Part shown: piece by piece, positions 1 through 13,727 of the stretch
How the letters are laid out: every line of letters starts with the position of its first letter
Numbering within the stretch: the first letter of the stretch is position 1
Assembly: GCF_020085105.1 (NCBI RefSeq)
Contig: NC_058063.1
Span: forward strand, 15,547,262 to 15,611,261
DNA: 64,000 nt
Direction of reading: 5' to 3'
Origin: Siniperca chuatsi
Lineage: Eukaryota; Chordata; Actinopteri; Centrarchiformes; Sinipercidae
Notes under the pieces: generated by a model
Seen by the model: only the letters and a program-made list of their open reading frames with translations
What the model was told of the DNA's origin: nothing
Databases searched by the model: none
Translations under genes and position numbers: made by a program

Positions 1-2757
1 ATCTGTTGATCCGGGTGTGTTTGTTTTCCCAACAACCTGCTGACATCTGAGATGCAAAGTAATACATTTTGCAGCTTTAGTGGCTTGTCTGGTGCACAGC
101 CAGCAACACGTTCTCTGCTATCATTTCGATCCTGAGAACGTGACTTGACTGAGGAGTCCTTGGCTGTGTGACAGTCATCATCCATCTGTCCGTCTACAGG
201 CCTGCTCTTTAGTGATTTGGACTGAATGTGTTTCTCGTTGATGATGACCTGTGTGGTTATTTTTCAAAAAGTACTTTGATTGAATAACTCAAGCCATTAT
301 ATACTTTTATCCCCATCCAAATCACCACTATTACCTCTACTTTTTTTTTTTTACATTGTCTCCCCATGTGACACCTGCAGTGCAATGTAGTAACAGCTCA
401 TTTAGCTCAATATGACATGTAATTTCCTTATAGCTGTGAGCAAACAACAGTGTGGTGTGTTGTTTCTGTATTACGTGACATAGTACTCAGCTGAGATCCT
501 ACAAGTTTCCATAAAACTGTTTAAACAGTTGCTGTTAAACCACAAGCTTGCTTCACTTTTCAGAAATCTGTTGCAATGTTTCTGTAAAACATACATGCAT
601 GCACTCTCAGCTAAGGCCAATGCAAAATGCAACACAACTTTCCCATTTCTCATCCAGGGTGTCTCTCGTGCCTAGTCGCCATGGCAACATTTGTTAATTA
701 TTGCTCAGATTAATGTGATAGTCGATATGCAGTAGGAGAAGGTTGATTAGTGTTAAAAACAGGGGTTACTATTAAACTCAGGTAGAGCCACACCTTCAGC
801 TCTTCAGTAAGAAGTGTAGCAATGAAGGATTATTATAATACTAAAAAATGTTGAATTACCCTACAGGCAAAAGTGCCCATATTGCTAGAAAAATATATAG
901 ATCTACTGTAAATTATCTGGGCTTTTTGTACAATATTCTGTACCTAAAACAAACAAGCTAACTCTCGAACAATAAGTTCTGTATATTGCTGTAAATGTGT
1001 TTGTGATTAGATATCAACTAGTAGTACTTGAAACTTTTTGTCCTCATTGTGCTACAAGCTCCTTTAAGTGCTGGTAATGTGTTGACTGGTGGTGAACAAT
1101 ATTGCAACTTGAGAATACACAGGTTAGATTTAGGTTTGCATACTTGGCCTGTATTAACGGAACAGGTTGAGGACCATTGTTTGTATTCCAGCTAAACTGC
1201 AGAACATCAACATCCTGACAATAGCGTAATCTGCCATGGCTTCAAATAACACGCTTTAGATCCCATTCATCTCCTCCTGAGTGGAGCTGTATCGGCGGAC
1301 CATTGTTGTGGACTGAGCTCTCCTGTGAAGTTATTGTTCGCAATACAGTCAGGGGTTGCATTGTCATGCACAGCAATTTTGCAGTTGCACGGGATCTTCC
1401 TAACAACATGCAGAAAGGGCTGAAACATTATCGATTTATTTTGGTGTGTAAACAAGGTCATAATGTTGAGTACAAAGCTATGTCCCTCCGTTTTGACTTT
1501 CAATGATGCAGATGCTGTAGAGTTGATGAGCTACGTTAATATTAGGTTGCTATACCAGGGTGTCTTGCAGTGTATTATAGCGTAGGTGGGCCACCTCCAT
1601 TTGAAATAAGGACCACATCCACTAACATCATAAAAAAAGTTGTAAAATAAAATATTAACCTTCAGGGAGAAAGAACACGGATAGTTTTTCACACAGCAAA
1701 TGCCATATTTCTAATAGGTGTGGCTAATGTTTAGGCCCTCATCTACACTCAAAATTGATCATGAGATGAGATGCTTCAGGATCTGGGTGACTTACCAGCT
1801 GCTAAGCAGTTTCCTGGAGAAAACTGTGCTACACATGCTGCTACCCTGCAACACAGAAACAGTTGTTGAAGCTGTCATTTGGAATTAATTTATTTTGAAG
1901 CTTGTACTCCTTAGTTTCCTCCAGTTGAGGGGTTCCCAACCTGTTAAATGTCAGCCCAAATAAATCTCCCTTAGACCACAGACGGACGAGGGTGTAAACG
2001 TGATCCCTGGTGGTGTTTAATATTAGAGATACCAATCATTCAGTTGTTGCACTGAGCTACATATTTTTAGCTTGGTTATTGAGCATCATCAAATTCAACG
2101 GTTTGGGATTTTGGAGCACCAGGAAAGGGGTCAGAAACCGCAGCACCTGCAAAGTCATTGGTGGTGTTCACCAACCTGTCTGCTTGCTGCAGATATATTA
2201 TGATCATTCTGTGAAATGGGACAGTAAGCACGTTTATTGCAGCCTTAATCTGTTTATCATTTTGCTGGGGCCCTCTTGAGACCCTTCAAAGACCAGGAGC
2301 CTTACCTGGAGTAAAAGCACAAACGTTGATGTGGGTTCAGAGTGTAAGCTAAATGTTAAAATGATACAAACTAAATGTAATGTGGGGAATTATTAGCACT
2401 GCTGAAATACGACTCCTCAGCCAAGCAGCTTTATACTTTATTCGGCATATTAGGAGAAAATCTATCATGTCTGAGATCAGAGTTCAGAGCATAAACAGAT
2501 TACTGTCTCTGACGTTAACTGTGATCTTCTGAGCCTCCGGCTCCAGGAGCTGTTTGAAACCTTTTGTAACATACTCTAATTAATATTTTACACTACAACC
2601 CTTGTGTGATAGCGAGTGCTGCACGTAGACACATGCATGCACACACGTACGCTGTTTACAGCACTCAGATAAAGTAGAGCTGCCACTTGGACTTCATTCC
2701 CCTCACATTACAAGTGCTTCCTTCATGCAGTTGGACAATTCCCTCTTTTCTCTCTGC

Positions 2758-2796
<39 letters not shown>

Positions 2797-3145
2797 CAAA
2801 TTGTCCACTGTTGGTTCTAGCTTTGGCTCACATTGCTAAAGGCTTGGAAACAGCTGTAGCTGCCTTTTTAAACAAGCGAGCATGTTTACCAATTGCTCAT
2901 ATCCTTGTGATGGTTAATTGTAAACTTGTGAAAATTAAGAGTATCCCTATTCATAACCCTTTTACACATTACTGTACTTCGGGTGCATGTTGCCTTCACG
3001 TTTTGCTTAGCTGTGTTTTAACTGACTGTGTCTGAATATAACACCACTTTTGTTGATTGATCTTCATTTACTTTAATAGTTGCATCCCTGCACTTATGAC
3101 TGTAAGGTAATCTGTGTACTTTATACTGTGTATGTGTTCATCCAG
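1..3145. other. gba2 intron or upstream flank, no exon recognised
   Basis: A-T rich sequence with many stops in all frames. I looked for the expected N-terminal GBA2 segment (a PPFGWRICLAHEF-like peptide) and did not find it. The only clear feature is a (TG)n run at 2760-2792. Confidence 0.6.
2760..2792 (+). repeat. (TG)n microsatellite
   Basis: About 16 uninterrupted TG units. Confidence 0.95.
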
Positions 3146-3237
3146 GTATCTAAAATGGTGGTACAAGAAGACCCAGGTGGAAAAGAAAGCTCCATTCATT
3201 GACATGTTTGGTGCCCAACCCTTGCGTCAAATATATG
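3146..3237 (+). CDS. gba2: gba2 coding exon (first in window)
   Basis: Acceptor AG at 3144-3145, donor GTGAGG at 3238. The first base completes a codon begun in an exon outside the window. Encodes [19 protein letters not shown] and then PLRQIY, close to human [20 protein letters not shown]. Confidence 0.93.
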
Positions 3238-6200
3238 GTGAGGTCTATCTTACACCAGACTATGCTCAGTTTGTCAAGTTTTATGCTGACTGGCTGAATT
3301 TGAGAGTAACAAGTCGTCTAACATGGACACATTATTTAAATAAAGCAACCTGTTTTGTCAATATGTTTCAGTTCTGTGGACTATCAGTGTAATTCTGATC
3401 AATACTTCTGTCTAATCTTGGACCAAAAACCTATTTTGAATTTCACCAGTTAAGGTCTTAAAAGCAATTTAAAGTAAGTGAATATGCATTCTGGGGCTCT
3501 GTCGAAGCCTAATTAATAAGCCATTAATATTTATGATATAACATGATGGATAATATTTTGTAATCTCACATTAGGATTGCCAGTGCGCTAACAAACACAC
3601 AGACTTTCCTGTCATATATCTTTTGTATTATCCATTAATCTGCTCATCCTCTCACTGTTTCTCCAAGTTGACACCATACTCTAATTTGCAGGTGCTCCAC
3701 TTGGCGGTATTGGAGGAGGTACCATCACAAGAGGTTGGCGGGGGGAATTCTGCAGATGGCAACTTAACCCTGGGATGTATCACTACAAAACTGTCACAGC
3801 AAACCAGGTATACAGGATCTCAAATAGACTGAGACTCATGTGAACGTATCCTATATCATAAAGAATTACTTAGTTAAAGGACATTTATCTGGTTTTATAT
3901 ATTTTGGTCCTTTTACGACCTGTACAGTGGCTCGCTGACTTACTTGAATCTCAGCAAACACAGTCCCACAATCCTTCTCCTACTGCCTGTTAAGTCACAG
4001 TTTACATTGTTGATAAGTCACTTATCTCTAGACTTCTATGGGGCTAGTGTAGGTGTCATTAAAACTTAAGCAAGAAAGCAGTATTATATAATATATAATA
4101 AAAACAGTTCCTGGCAGTCTGCATGAATAATTTCGGATAGGTTCTTAATACGAAACAGACACAGCTGACACAGCAATAATAATAATTTAATAAAGATCCG
4201 TGCCAGAACCCTACTTCCAGTCTCAACCTCAAATCTGAACCAGCACAGACTTTTTAAGATGGCTCTTCTCAATGTAAGATCCTTCTCTAACAAAACATTT
4301 ATTTTAAATGATTTTATCTCTTCTACTGATTTAGATTTCCTGTTTTTAACAGGATCCTGGTTAAGTCCTGGTGATCACAGTCAGCTGGCTGAATTGTTCC
4401 CTCCAGATTATGACTGCTTTAGCCGCCCTAGGGATTGTGGTCATGGTGAGGGCCTTAATACTGTCTATAGGAAGCATTTACAATGTGACCTCATAGCTTT
4501 CAATGATTTTTCCTCCTTTGAAGTGCTCATGTTTAAACTTGGTGGCCCCCTCCCGGTCATATTTGCTATTATTTATCGCCCCCCTAAACCAGCTGGCTCT
4601 GGAGTTTTTATTCAGTCTTGTTTTAAATTATGATAGAATTGTTCTTTGTGGAGTTTTTAATAGTCATGTTGATGACTCCTCTAATGCCGATTGCTGCTGA
4701 TTTTTTTTTTTAGATATCACTAACTCTTTTAACTTTCAACATCATGTGTCTGGCCAAACTCATTCTCGTGGCCACACTTTAAACCTAGTCTTTAGTCTGG
4801 GCCTGAAAACCCCATCTGTGGAAATCAGGGACATGTCTGTATCTGATCACCTATGCATTGTTTAGTACTGCTAGTACTGAATTATCTCGCTCTAAGTACA
4901 CACGCATCCTTGATGAGCATAGTGCCTCAAAATTCTGTAAACTGTTAAATTCTCCTGGCAATGTGTTTCCTGATTCCTCCAATACCAACAATTTGGTTGA
5001 TTATTTAACTACCTGTGTTTTACAAATGATTTGTAACAGCTTGCTGTCTACTGGCTGCGTCCCAGATTACTTTAAAACTGCATGTGTCTAGCCAGTCCTA
5101 AAAAAAAAAAACCTCTGCTAGATCCCACCCTTCTGGATAACTATCGCCCAATCTCTAAGCTGCCTTTTATTTCCAAGATTCTCGAAAAACTTTTATCTAA
5201 GCAGCTTCTTGCTGCCGTGGAAAACAATAATACCTTTTGAAAAGTTCCAATCTGGCATTCGTCAACACCACAGCACTGAGACAGCCCTTTTCAAAGTCAT
5301 TAATGACCTTTTAATGAATGCAAACACAGGTATGTGTTCAGTTCTTGTGCTGTTGGACTTAAGTGCTGCCTTTGATACAATTGATCATGGCATTCTTTTA
5401 GATAGACTGAGGCACTGGGTGGGCATATCTGGCACTGCACTAGACTGGTTCTCATCTTATCTGTCCAATAGGAAATTCTGTGTCAGCATTAATAAGTTCA
5501 TGCTGGTGTGCCTCAAGGTTCAATTCTGGGACCAGTACTGTTCTCCTTATACATGCTTCCCTTGGGTGATGTCATCTGCAGACATGGGATTTCTTTTCAT
5601 TGTTATGCAGATGACACACAGTTGTACCTCCCTGTCAAGCCCACTGACCATAGTACGCTGAGTTCTCTGCAGGACTGCCTGTCTGACATAAAAAAAACTG
5701 GATGTCGATAAATTTTCTTCAGCTCAACTCAAATAAAACTGAAATCCTTGTTATTGGGCCCCAACACATCACTAAATACTGCCATCTACTGGTAACCTGT
5801 CACAACATAACAAGCCTGTTGCAAGAAATCTTGGTGTCCTGTTTGATAGCAATTTATGTTTTGAGCAACATATCACTAAGCTTGTCCAATCATGTTTCTA
5901 TCACCTCAGAAACATTGCAAAAATCTGATCTATTTTAAATCTTAGTGATGCAGAAACTGTTGTACATGCTTGTATCTCTTCACGCCTCGATTACTGTAAC
6001 AGCCTGTTCACTTGTCTTAATCAAAAAACTCAGCTGCTAGGCTTTAAACCAGGACCAAGAGGTACGACCACACCACATCACACCTGTTTTAGCCTCTTTA
6101 CATTGGCTCCCTGTTTGTTTTAGGATTGATTTTAAGATCTTGTTGATTACTTTTAAGGCTCTTCATGGCCTGGCTCCAGACTACATTTTAGTCCTTCTAA

Positions 6201-8021
6201 TCATTTATGAACCCTCATGTAATTTGAGATCTTTGGGCAGGGGTCTTCTGTCTGTTCGTGAGTCCAGGATGAAAACTAAGGGGGACAGAGCTTTTGCAAT
6301 CACGGCCCCAAGGCTCTGGAACAACCTGCCCAAAGAAATTAGGTTGTCTGAGTCAGTTTCTTCGTTTAAGTCTCTTCTCAAAACATGTTTTTATCTGAAA
6401 GTATATCCTGATTATACCTGAACTGGCTGTTTATTGCTTTTGTGTATTTTATTTCTGTATATTTCATCATTTACTGTGGTATTTTATTTCTCTTGTTGTG
6501 AAGCACTTTGTACTTTATTTATAGAGCACTTATCAAAAGTTTTATTATTATGAATGGATTTATTTTGTTATTTGGTGGCGTTATTTTCCTATTCGCTTAA
6601 CCGGCCAGGTACAAACAATTAAATGTCACATTAACTATTTCCAATGTTGCCACATGGGAGTTTAATGCTAGGACAATTTTCAGTAACTTCAAACAGTAAT
6701 ACTAATACAGGTGTTGGTGTCAGCCCCTCAAAAGAGCAAGAGCTCCTTTCTATTGGCGCTCTAACACAATCTATTGTAGAGGAGACACACAGGAGATACC
6801 AGATTCTTCGCTGACAGTAATAATAATAAAAATAATAAAACTTTATATATTTATTTATAGAGCACTTATCAAAACAAAGTACAAAGTGCTTCACAACAAG
6901 AGAAATAAAATACCACAGTGAATGACGAAATATAAAGAGATAAAATACATAAAATACACAAAAGCAATAAAATAAACAGTAAAATGCTTTCAGATAAAAA
7001 TGTGTTTTGAGATGAGACTTAAACAAAGACACTGACTCAGACAACCTAATTTTTTGGCCAAGTAGCCTCATAGAATATAAATCAATGAAAAGGTTGTGAC
7101 TCTTTGCCCCTGGAAAAACTTGTTCTGTCAACACTATAGTGCTCTCCACTAGAATGTAGAACCAATAGTTCATAATTCAAGTTTAGACATGTCCCCAAAG
7201 GGTTTTCAGAAAGCATTCTGGGAAATGTAGAAACATAAGGCAGGCTACTAAAAAAAATAATAAAAAAATTACACCCTTCATCACAAAAAAATTACTCTTG
7301 TAATGACTAATATCTAGTGTCTCATCTTTTAACCCACACAAAGGATAACAAAAATAAACTGTGTTCACAATGCTATTTATCTCCTTTTCTTTTTCATAGT
7401 TCACAGTGTGTTTGCGTCGTGGAGGGCAAACAGTTTACCAGCAGGTGCTATCTGTAGAGCGTCCTCCCACATTACAAGGCTGGAACTGGGGCTATTGCGG
7501 AGAGTATGCCTTCTATCACGCCTTGTACCCCCGCGCCTGGACCGTCTACCATCTGCCAGGACAGAATGTCACCTTAACCTGCAGACAGATCTCCCCAGTC
7601 ATCCCCCATGACTACCAGGTGACCAGAGGCATCCCTGGATTTCATAAAGTCCAATAGAGTTATGATACTTTTGTCAGACCTTCGCAGTTGCAACAGGCTT
7701 TGAATATTCTTGAAAGTTCGAGGATTTGAGAAAATAAAACTAGGACTTAATTTTTTGAAAATGGATAGATTCCAAATTCAGCCATCACATCGGCTTATAG
7801 TCTATAAGTTGGCTGATTTGTCCACCAGAGAGCACTGACAAGTTCATTTTTTTGTTATTTTTTTAAAACTGTAAAATATCCTGCTTAGTATGTATCTCGG
7901 TTTAAAAATTCAAATCTAAGGGATCCGTATCAAGTCGCTGAAAAGCATGCAAGCTTGTCAAAATATATGTGGAAACCTCTGGACCATGATTAATGTTTCA
8001 CGTACTGTACATAACAACTAG

Positions 8022-8062
<41 letters not shown>

Positions 8063-11000
8063 CATCTGGACAACTTATGACATCCCCCTGAAGTCTACGG
8101 GTGTAATGGTATATGTATTCATCCTAAACTGTTTAGTACAGGACTTCCTTATGAACCAAATACAGTCTTATCATAGGAGCGTTTATTATTGTGAATACAG
8201 TGCATCCAGAAAGTATTCACAGCGCTTCACTTTTTCCAACACTTTTTATGTTACAGCCTTATTCCAAAATTGATTAAATTCATTATTTTCCTCAAAATTC
8301 TACAAACAATACCCCATAATGACAATGTGAAAGAAGTTTGTTTGAAATCTTTGCAAAATAAAAAACTAAAAAAATAAATAAAAATCACATGTACATAAGT
8401 ATTCACAGCCTTTGCTCAATGTTGTTGTTGTTGAAGCACCTTTGGCACCAATTACAGCCTCAAGGCTTTTTGAGTATGATGCTACAAGCTTGGCACACCT
8501 ATTTTTGGGCAGTTTCTCCCATTTTTCTTTGCAGGACCTCTCAAGCTCCATCAAGTTAGATGGGGTGTATCGGTGCACAGCCATTTTCAGATCTCTCCAG
8601 AGATGTTCAATCGGGTTCAAGTCTGGGCTCTGGCTGGGCCACACGAGGACATTCACAGAGTTGTCCTGTAGCCATTCCTTTGTTATCTTGGCTGTGTGCT
8701 TAGGGTCGTTGTCCTGTTGGAAGATGAACCGTCACCCCAGTCTGAGGTCCAGAGCGCTCTGGAGCAGGTTTTCATCAAGGAAGTTCTCTGTACATGGCTG
8801 CATTCATCTTTCCCTCAATTCTGACAATTTCCCAGTTCCTGCCACTGAAAAACATTCAGAGTTCAATCTTTGTTTCATCAGACCAGAGAATTTTGTTTCT
8901 CATGGTCTGAGAGTCCTTCAGGTGCCTTTTGGCAAACTCCAGGCGGGCTGTCATGTGCCTTTTACTGAGGAGTGGCCTCTGTCTGGCCCCTCTACCATAC
9001 AGGCCTGATTGGTGGAGTGCTGCAGAGATGGTGGTTCTTCTGGAAGGTTCTCCTCTCTCCACAGGAACGCTGGAGCTCTGTCAGAGTGACCATCGGGTTC
9101 TTGGTCACCTCCCTGACTAAAGCCCTTCTCCCCTGATTGCTCAGTTTGGCTGGGCGGCTAGCTCTAGGAAGAGTCCTGGTGGTTACAAACTTCTTCCATT
9201 TACAGATGATGGAGGCCACTGTGCTCATTGGGACCTTCAACGCTGCAGAAATTGAACTGTACCCTTCTCCAGATCTGTGCCTCGATACAATCCTGTCTCG
9301 GAGGTCTACAGACAATTCCTTGGACTTGATGGCTTGGTTTGTGCTCTGACATGCACTGTTAACTGTGGGACCTTGTTATATAGACCAGTGTGTGCCTTTC
9401 CAAATCATGTCCAATCAACTGAATTTACCACAGGTCGACTCCAATCAAGTCGTAGCAACATCTCAAGTATGATCAGTGGAAACAGGATGCACCTGAGCTC
9501 AATTTTGAGTGTCATGGAAAAGGCTGTGAATAATTTTTTATTTTTAATAAATTTGCAAAGACTTTAAACAAACCTCTTTCAGGTTGTCATTATGGGGTAT
9601 TGTTTGTAGAATTTTGAAGAAAATAATGAATTTAATCCATTTTGGAATAAGGCTGTAACATAAAATGTGGAAAAAGTGAAGCGCTGTGAATACTTTCTGG
9701 ATGCACTGTATATAGTTACATTTTATTCTAACAAGGTACTTGAATACTTTTCTTGCTTTTAGTTTGTTGTATTTGCAAGTAGAAGCTAAATTAGTCATTT
9801 GGTTCATGGGTACCCAAAACAATTTAAACCATTTAAATGGTTAAATAAATGGTGTATGTTGACAAGCTGGTTCTACAAACGTTATTCCACCATGTATCTC
9901 CTTTCTCTCAGGACTCTAGTCTCCCAGTGGCAGTATTTGTGTGGGACATAGAGAACAAGAATGACTACGCTCTCGATGTCTCTATCATGTTCACTATGGT
10001 CAATGGTTCGGGACACAAGGACGACAAGAGCGGGGGACACTGGAATGAACCATTCCACCTGGAGAAGGAGGGGGAGGCGGTGTCTGGTGTCTTGCTACAT
10101 CACTGCACTACAGTAAACCCTTACACTCTGTGCATCGCAGCCCGAGAACAGGTTTGATTTACAAGCTTATGATTTTTGCAGCTTCAAGGTTTTTGCAGTA
10201 GGTTGTAAGTAGCTGCACAAGCAATTCCCAGGGAATAAACCGGATTTGTAACAATAGTCTCTTTTATCAGGAAATGGATTTATAATAATCAGCTGGTTGT
10301 GAAATCTGTGGTGTTAATGAGCATCAGATTTACCAAGAGCATGTGTATTTGTGTGCATATTTTAACAGCCTGACAGGGAAGTGAGTCACCAGACAGCGTT
10401 CAGTCCAAAGGGACCCTGCAGCGGGCTGTGGAGTGACCTCATCACTGATGGACGACTGGACTGTCCTACAGGTCAGACCTTTTAAAAACAATGAAGGGAT
10501 GAGACAGATTCATAATGGAACAGATGTCTAAAGTTGTTGTTTACTCAACATGACGTAGTAACAAAAAAATAAGAGGGCAGAAGTAGAAATTGAGGCACAG
10601 TAAAACACTAACTATAGCAATACATCACTTGAGTATTAAACATTGTCAGCAGACCACTAAACCACTCCGTGCTTTCGAAGTAAAAAGTAATTTAACAACC
10701 TGCATCATAATTTTTGCATTGTCTTATTCTGTTGGTTATTTTTGCGAAGTCGTGTAGTATGATATAGAATTTTGAGTTTGATAGCGATGCCATATATGAC
10801 TTGTGTTAACTTCCCTTGGTGTCCTCCCCTCCTTCTTTGACTTATCTCTGCAGGATCCTGCCCGCCAACGCCTAAGGGAGAGAAGGTGGCGGCAGCGTTG
10901 GCTGTGGGCTGCTCAGTGCTGGCTCAGGGCCATAACAGCCTGGAGTTCTGCCTGGCCTGGGACATGCCCAAAATCACCTTTGGCTCTAGGGAGAGGGAAC

Positions 11001-13696
11001 ACATCAGGTACATCAAACACAAACAGGAAAACGTACATAAAGTATGTTGCTTTGCAGAAATAGTAAGACCACACTAGTGTTGTCTTGTTAACTTTCTTTG
11101 CTGTGGTTATTTGGTTTGGATCACTCTTGGCACTAGGGCCACTGCATCAAGCATAAACAAAGCTTTTGGCTGTCCATGTGCAGTCCTTTTTATTCCAGTC
11201 TCAGACAGACATTTTGGCATTTGTCACTAATTGCAATTTCTTTTTCTTCCATAAATTATAGTGACCAAAGCACAACAGGCCTTATTGCAAAAAAACAACA
11301 ACAAAAAAACAAACTGATGACCAAACAAACATACTTTCAATGCTGTGTCCTATTTAAAAGCCTCAGGCCCAACTGAAAGTGACACACCTCTGACCTCATT
11401 GTAGAATACTTAGTAATAAATGCAAAAGTTACTTAATAAATGACTTACTACACATATACATTTTTAAAGACTTAAATGAATCAAAATACAACACTTTCTG
11501 CTTTTCTATTTGTTGCTGAACATGCAGTGTCCTTGTTCCGCCATCATCAGGTTGTGGCTTTTCTGTTTCCAGGAGATATACTCGTTACTTTGGGACCAAA
11601 AGGGATGCGTCCCCCTCACTCAGTCACTATGCCCTTACACACTACAGACTGTGGGAGAAAAGCATTGAGAAGTGGCAAAGACCCATACTACAGGACAGGT
11701 AGTTCACAGCTCTGAAAGCTCTAGAGGTTAAATGAGAAATAAACACTAGTTTATCTAAAACAACGATGATAAATTATGACACCAATCAATAATGTAGACA
11801 TCCTGTTTTATGAAATTTCTTATACTGTCACCTTGGCTTGTACATTCACTTGTGCATTGCAGTTCTCTCCCGTCCTGGTATAAGTCAGCCCTGTTTAACG
11901 AGTTGTACTTTGTGGCGGATGGAGGGACGGTGTGGACAGAGCTACCAGAGGATGCTGACGTCAGCGGTGGTGTGCGCAGTGAGGACGGGGGGCTGCCAGC
12001 TCAGCCTGCTGTCATCAAGGAGTACGGTCGTTTTGCCTACTTAGAAGGTAAGTGCCAAGGATACAGGTGTTAGTCTGCTAGACTAGACATGGCAGTTTAG
12101 AGCTGAAAAAATAGGTCGATTCATCGATTAGTTGATCGGTAGAACATTAATCAGTAACTACTTTGATAATTGATGAATTGCTTCAGTCATTTTTCAAGCA
12201 AAAATGCCAAACATTCCCCGTTTCTACCTTGTCTAATGTGAGGGCTTTCTGCTTTTCTCTGTTTTTATATAATTGTAAACTGAATATCTTTGGGTTTTGA
12301 TTGTGAGATTTGAAGACATCGCCTTGAACTGGGAAATTACAATGGGGATTTTTCACAATTTTCTTGTTTCATAGACAAAATGACTGATCAAGAAATTAAA
12401 TGGAAGATTAACTGATAATAAATATACTCATCAGTTGCAGCCCTACTGCAGTTTGTGTCATATGTTATTAGATTGTACTTTAATATGTATTGATTTAAAA
12501 AAAAAAAAATGAAGGTCTAGAAACTGTTAACGGCCTTCATTGATAGCAGTTAACAACTAATTAATAATGTGACATATCCGATATAAAAGTGAACTAAATG
12601 TGATGTCCCAAAAAGATGTGTCCACAGAGTAACTATAAACAATACCAATAGAATCACCTAACTGGAAAGCAAAACTCCTCCCTCTGCCAAAATTATGAAC
12701 TGATAGTCTGTCAGTTCTAACCACATCCATGTGTTATCCGCGTGTCAAAAACCAGATCTGCCGCACAAGAGAATATCTAAATTGACGTGCTTTTAGCTAC
12801 AATACAGACATTAACATAGCCTTATAACTTAAAATACTTGTGGTTAAAATGTATATTAAACTTTTAGAAATAGTCACAGTTGGCAAAAGTGAAAGATCTG
12901 CCTATATGTGTCTTATAACCCACATTACTAATCTATTATTGTTTCCCAGGTCAGGAGTACAGAATGTACAACACATATGATGTGCACTTCTACGCTTCCT
13001 TTGCACTTATCATGCTGTGGCCCAAACTTGCTTTGAGTGTGCAATATGATATTGGTGAGTGAAGTGCTGTTTTATCAATTCTCTAAGAATTTGTATTTGA
13101 TTAAGAGCAATACCAGGGTCGGGTTTTACAACATGAATCTCTTCTCAGCTGGCAGTGTGGTTCAACAGGACCCAACAGAGAGGCTCCATCTGATGAGTGG
13201 GCAGTATTCTCCTGTCAAGGCCAAAAATGTGGTGCCTCACGACATAGGAGACCCAGGTAGGAGAAGGACAATCTCATTAACTCTGAGGGGAAGTGGAATA
13301 ACTCAGTGTGTTATTTACTACCTTTTAGGCAGTCAAAGGTTTCAGTTCATTTCTGAATGAAAATCAATTTGCAGACACATGAAACTTTCTTGAAACAGGT
13401 CATTTTGAATTGTCTCTCAGTACAAAATGATGACTCTGTCCCTAGATGATGAGCCATGGCAGAGGGTGAATGCTTACCTTATCCATGACACTGCAGACTG
13501 GAAGGACCTCAACCTGAAGTTTGTCCTGCAGGTCTACAGGGACTTTCATCTAACACAGGACAGTCAGTACCTGCAGGATATGTGGCCCATCTGCCAGGTA
13601 TAACTGACCGATGTAGTCTTCACTGCATTTGAGAGCTCTCTAATTATTTTTAAGATTATATTTTGGGGCATTTTGCCTTTAATGGACAGTGACAAG

Positions 13697-13727
<31 letters not shown>

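Noticed and set aside
1267-1506. Overlapping open frames on both strands
   Set aside because: No match to a known family and no splice signals consistent with gba2; normal chance frames.
1588-1620. CCACCTCCATTTGAA reading PPPFEIR, reminiscent of the GBA2 N-terminal PPFGWRICLAHEF
   Set aside because: The following residues do not match and no suitable donor to 3146 was found.
7822-7836. CTCF-like motif CCACCAGAGAGCACT
   Set aside because: One mismatch at a core G and no supporting context; expected by chance in a window this size.
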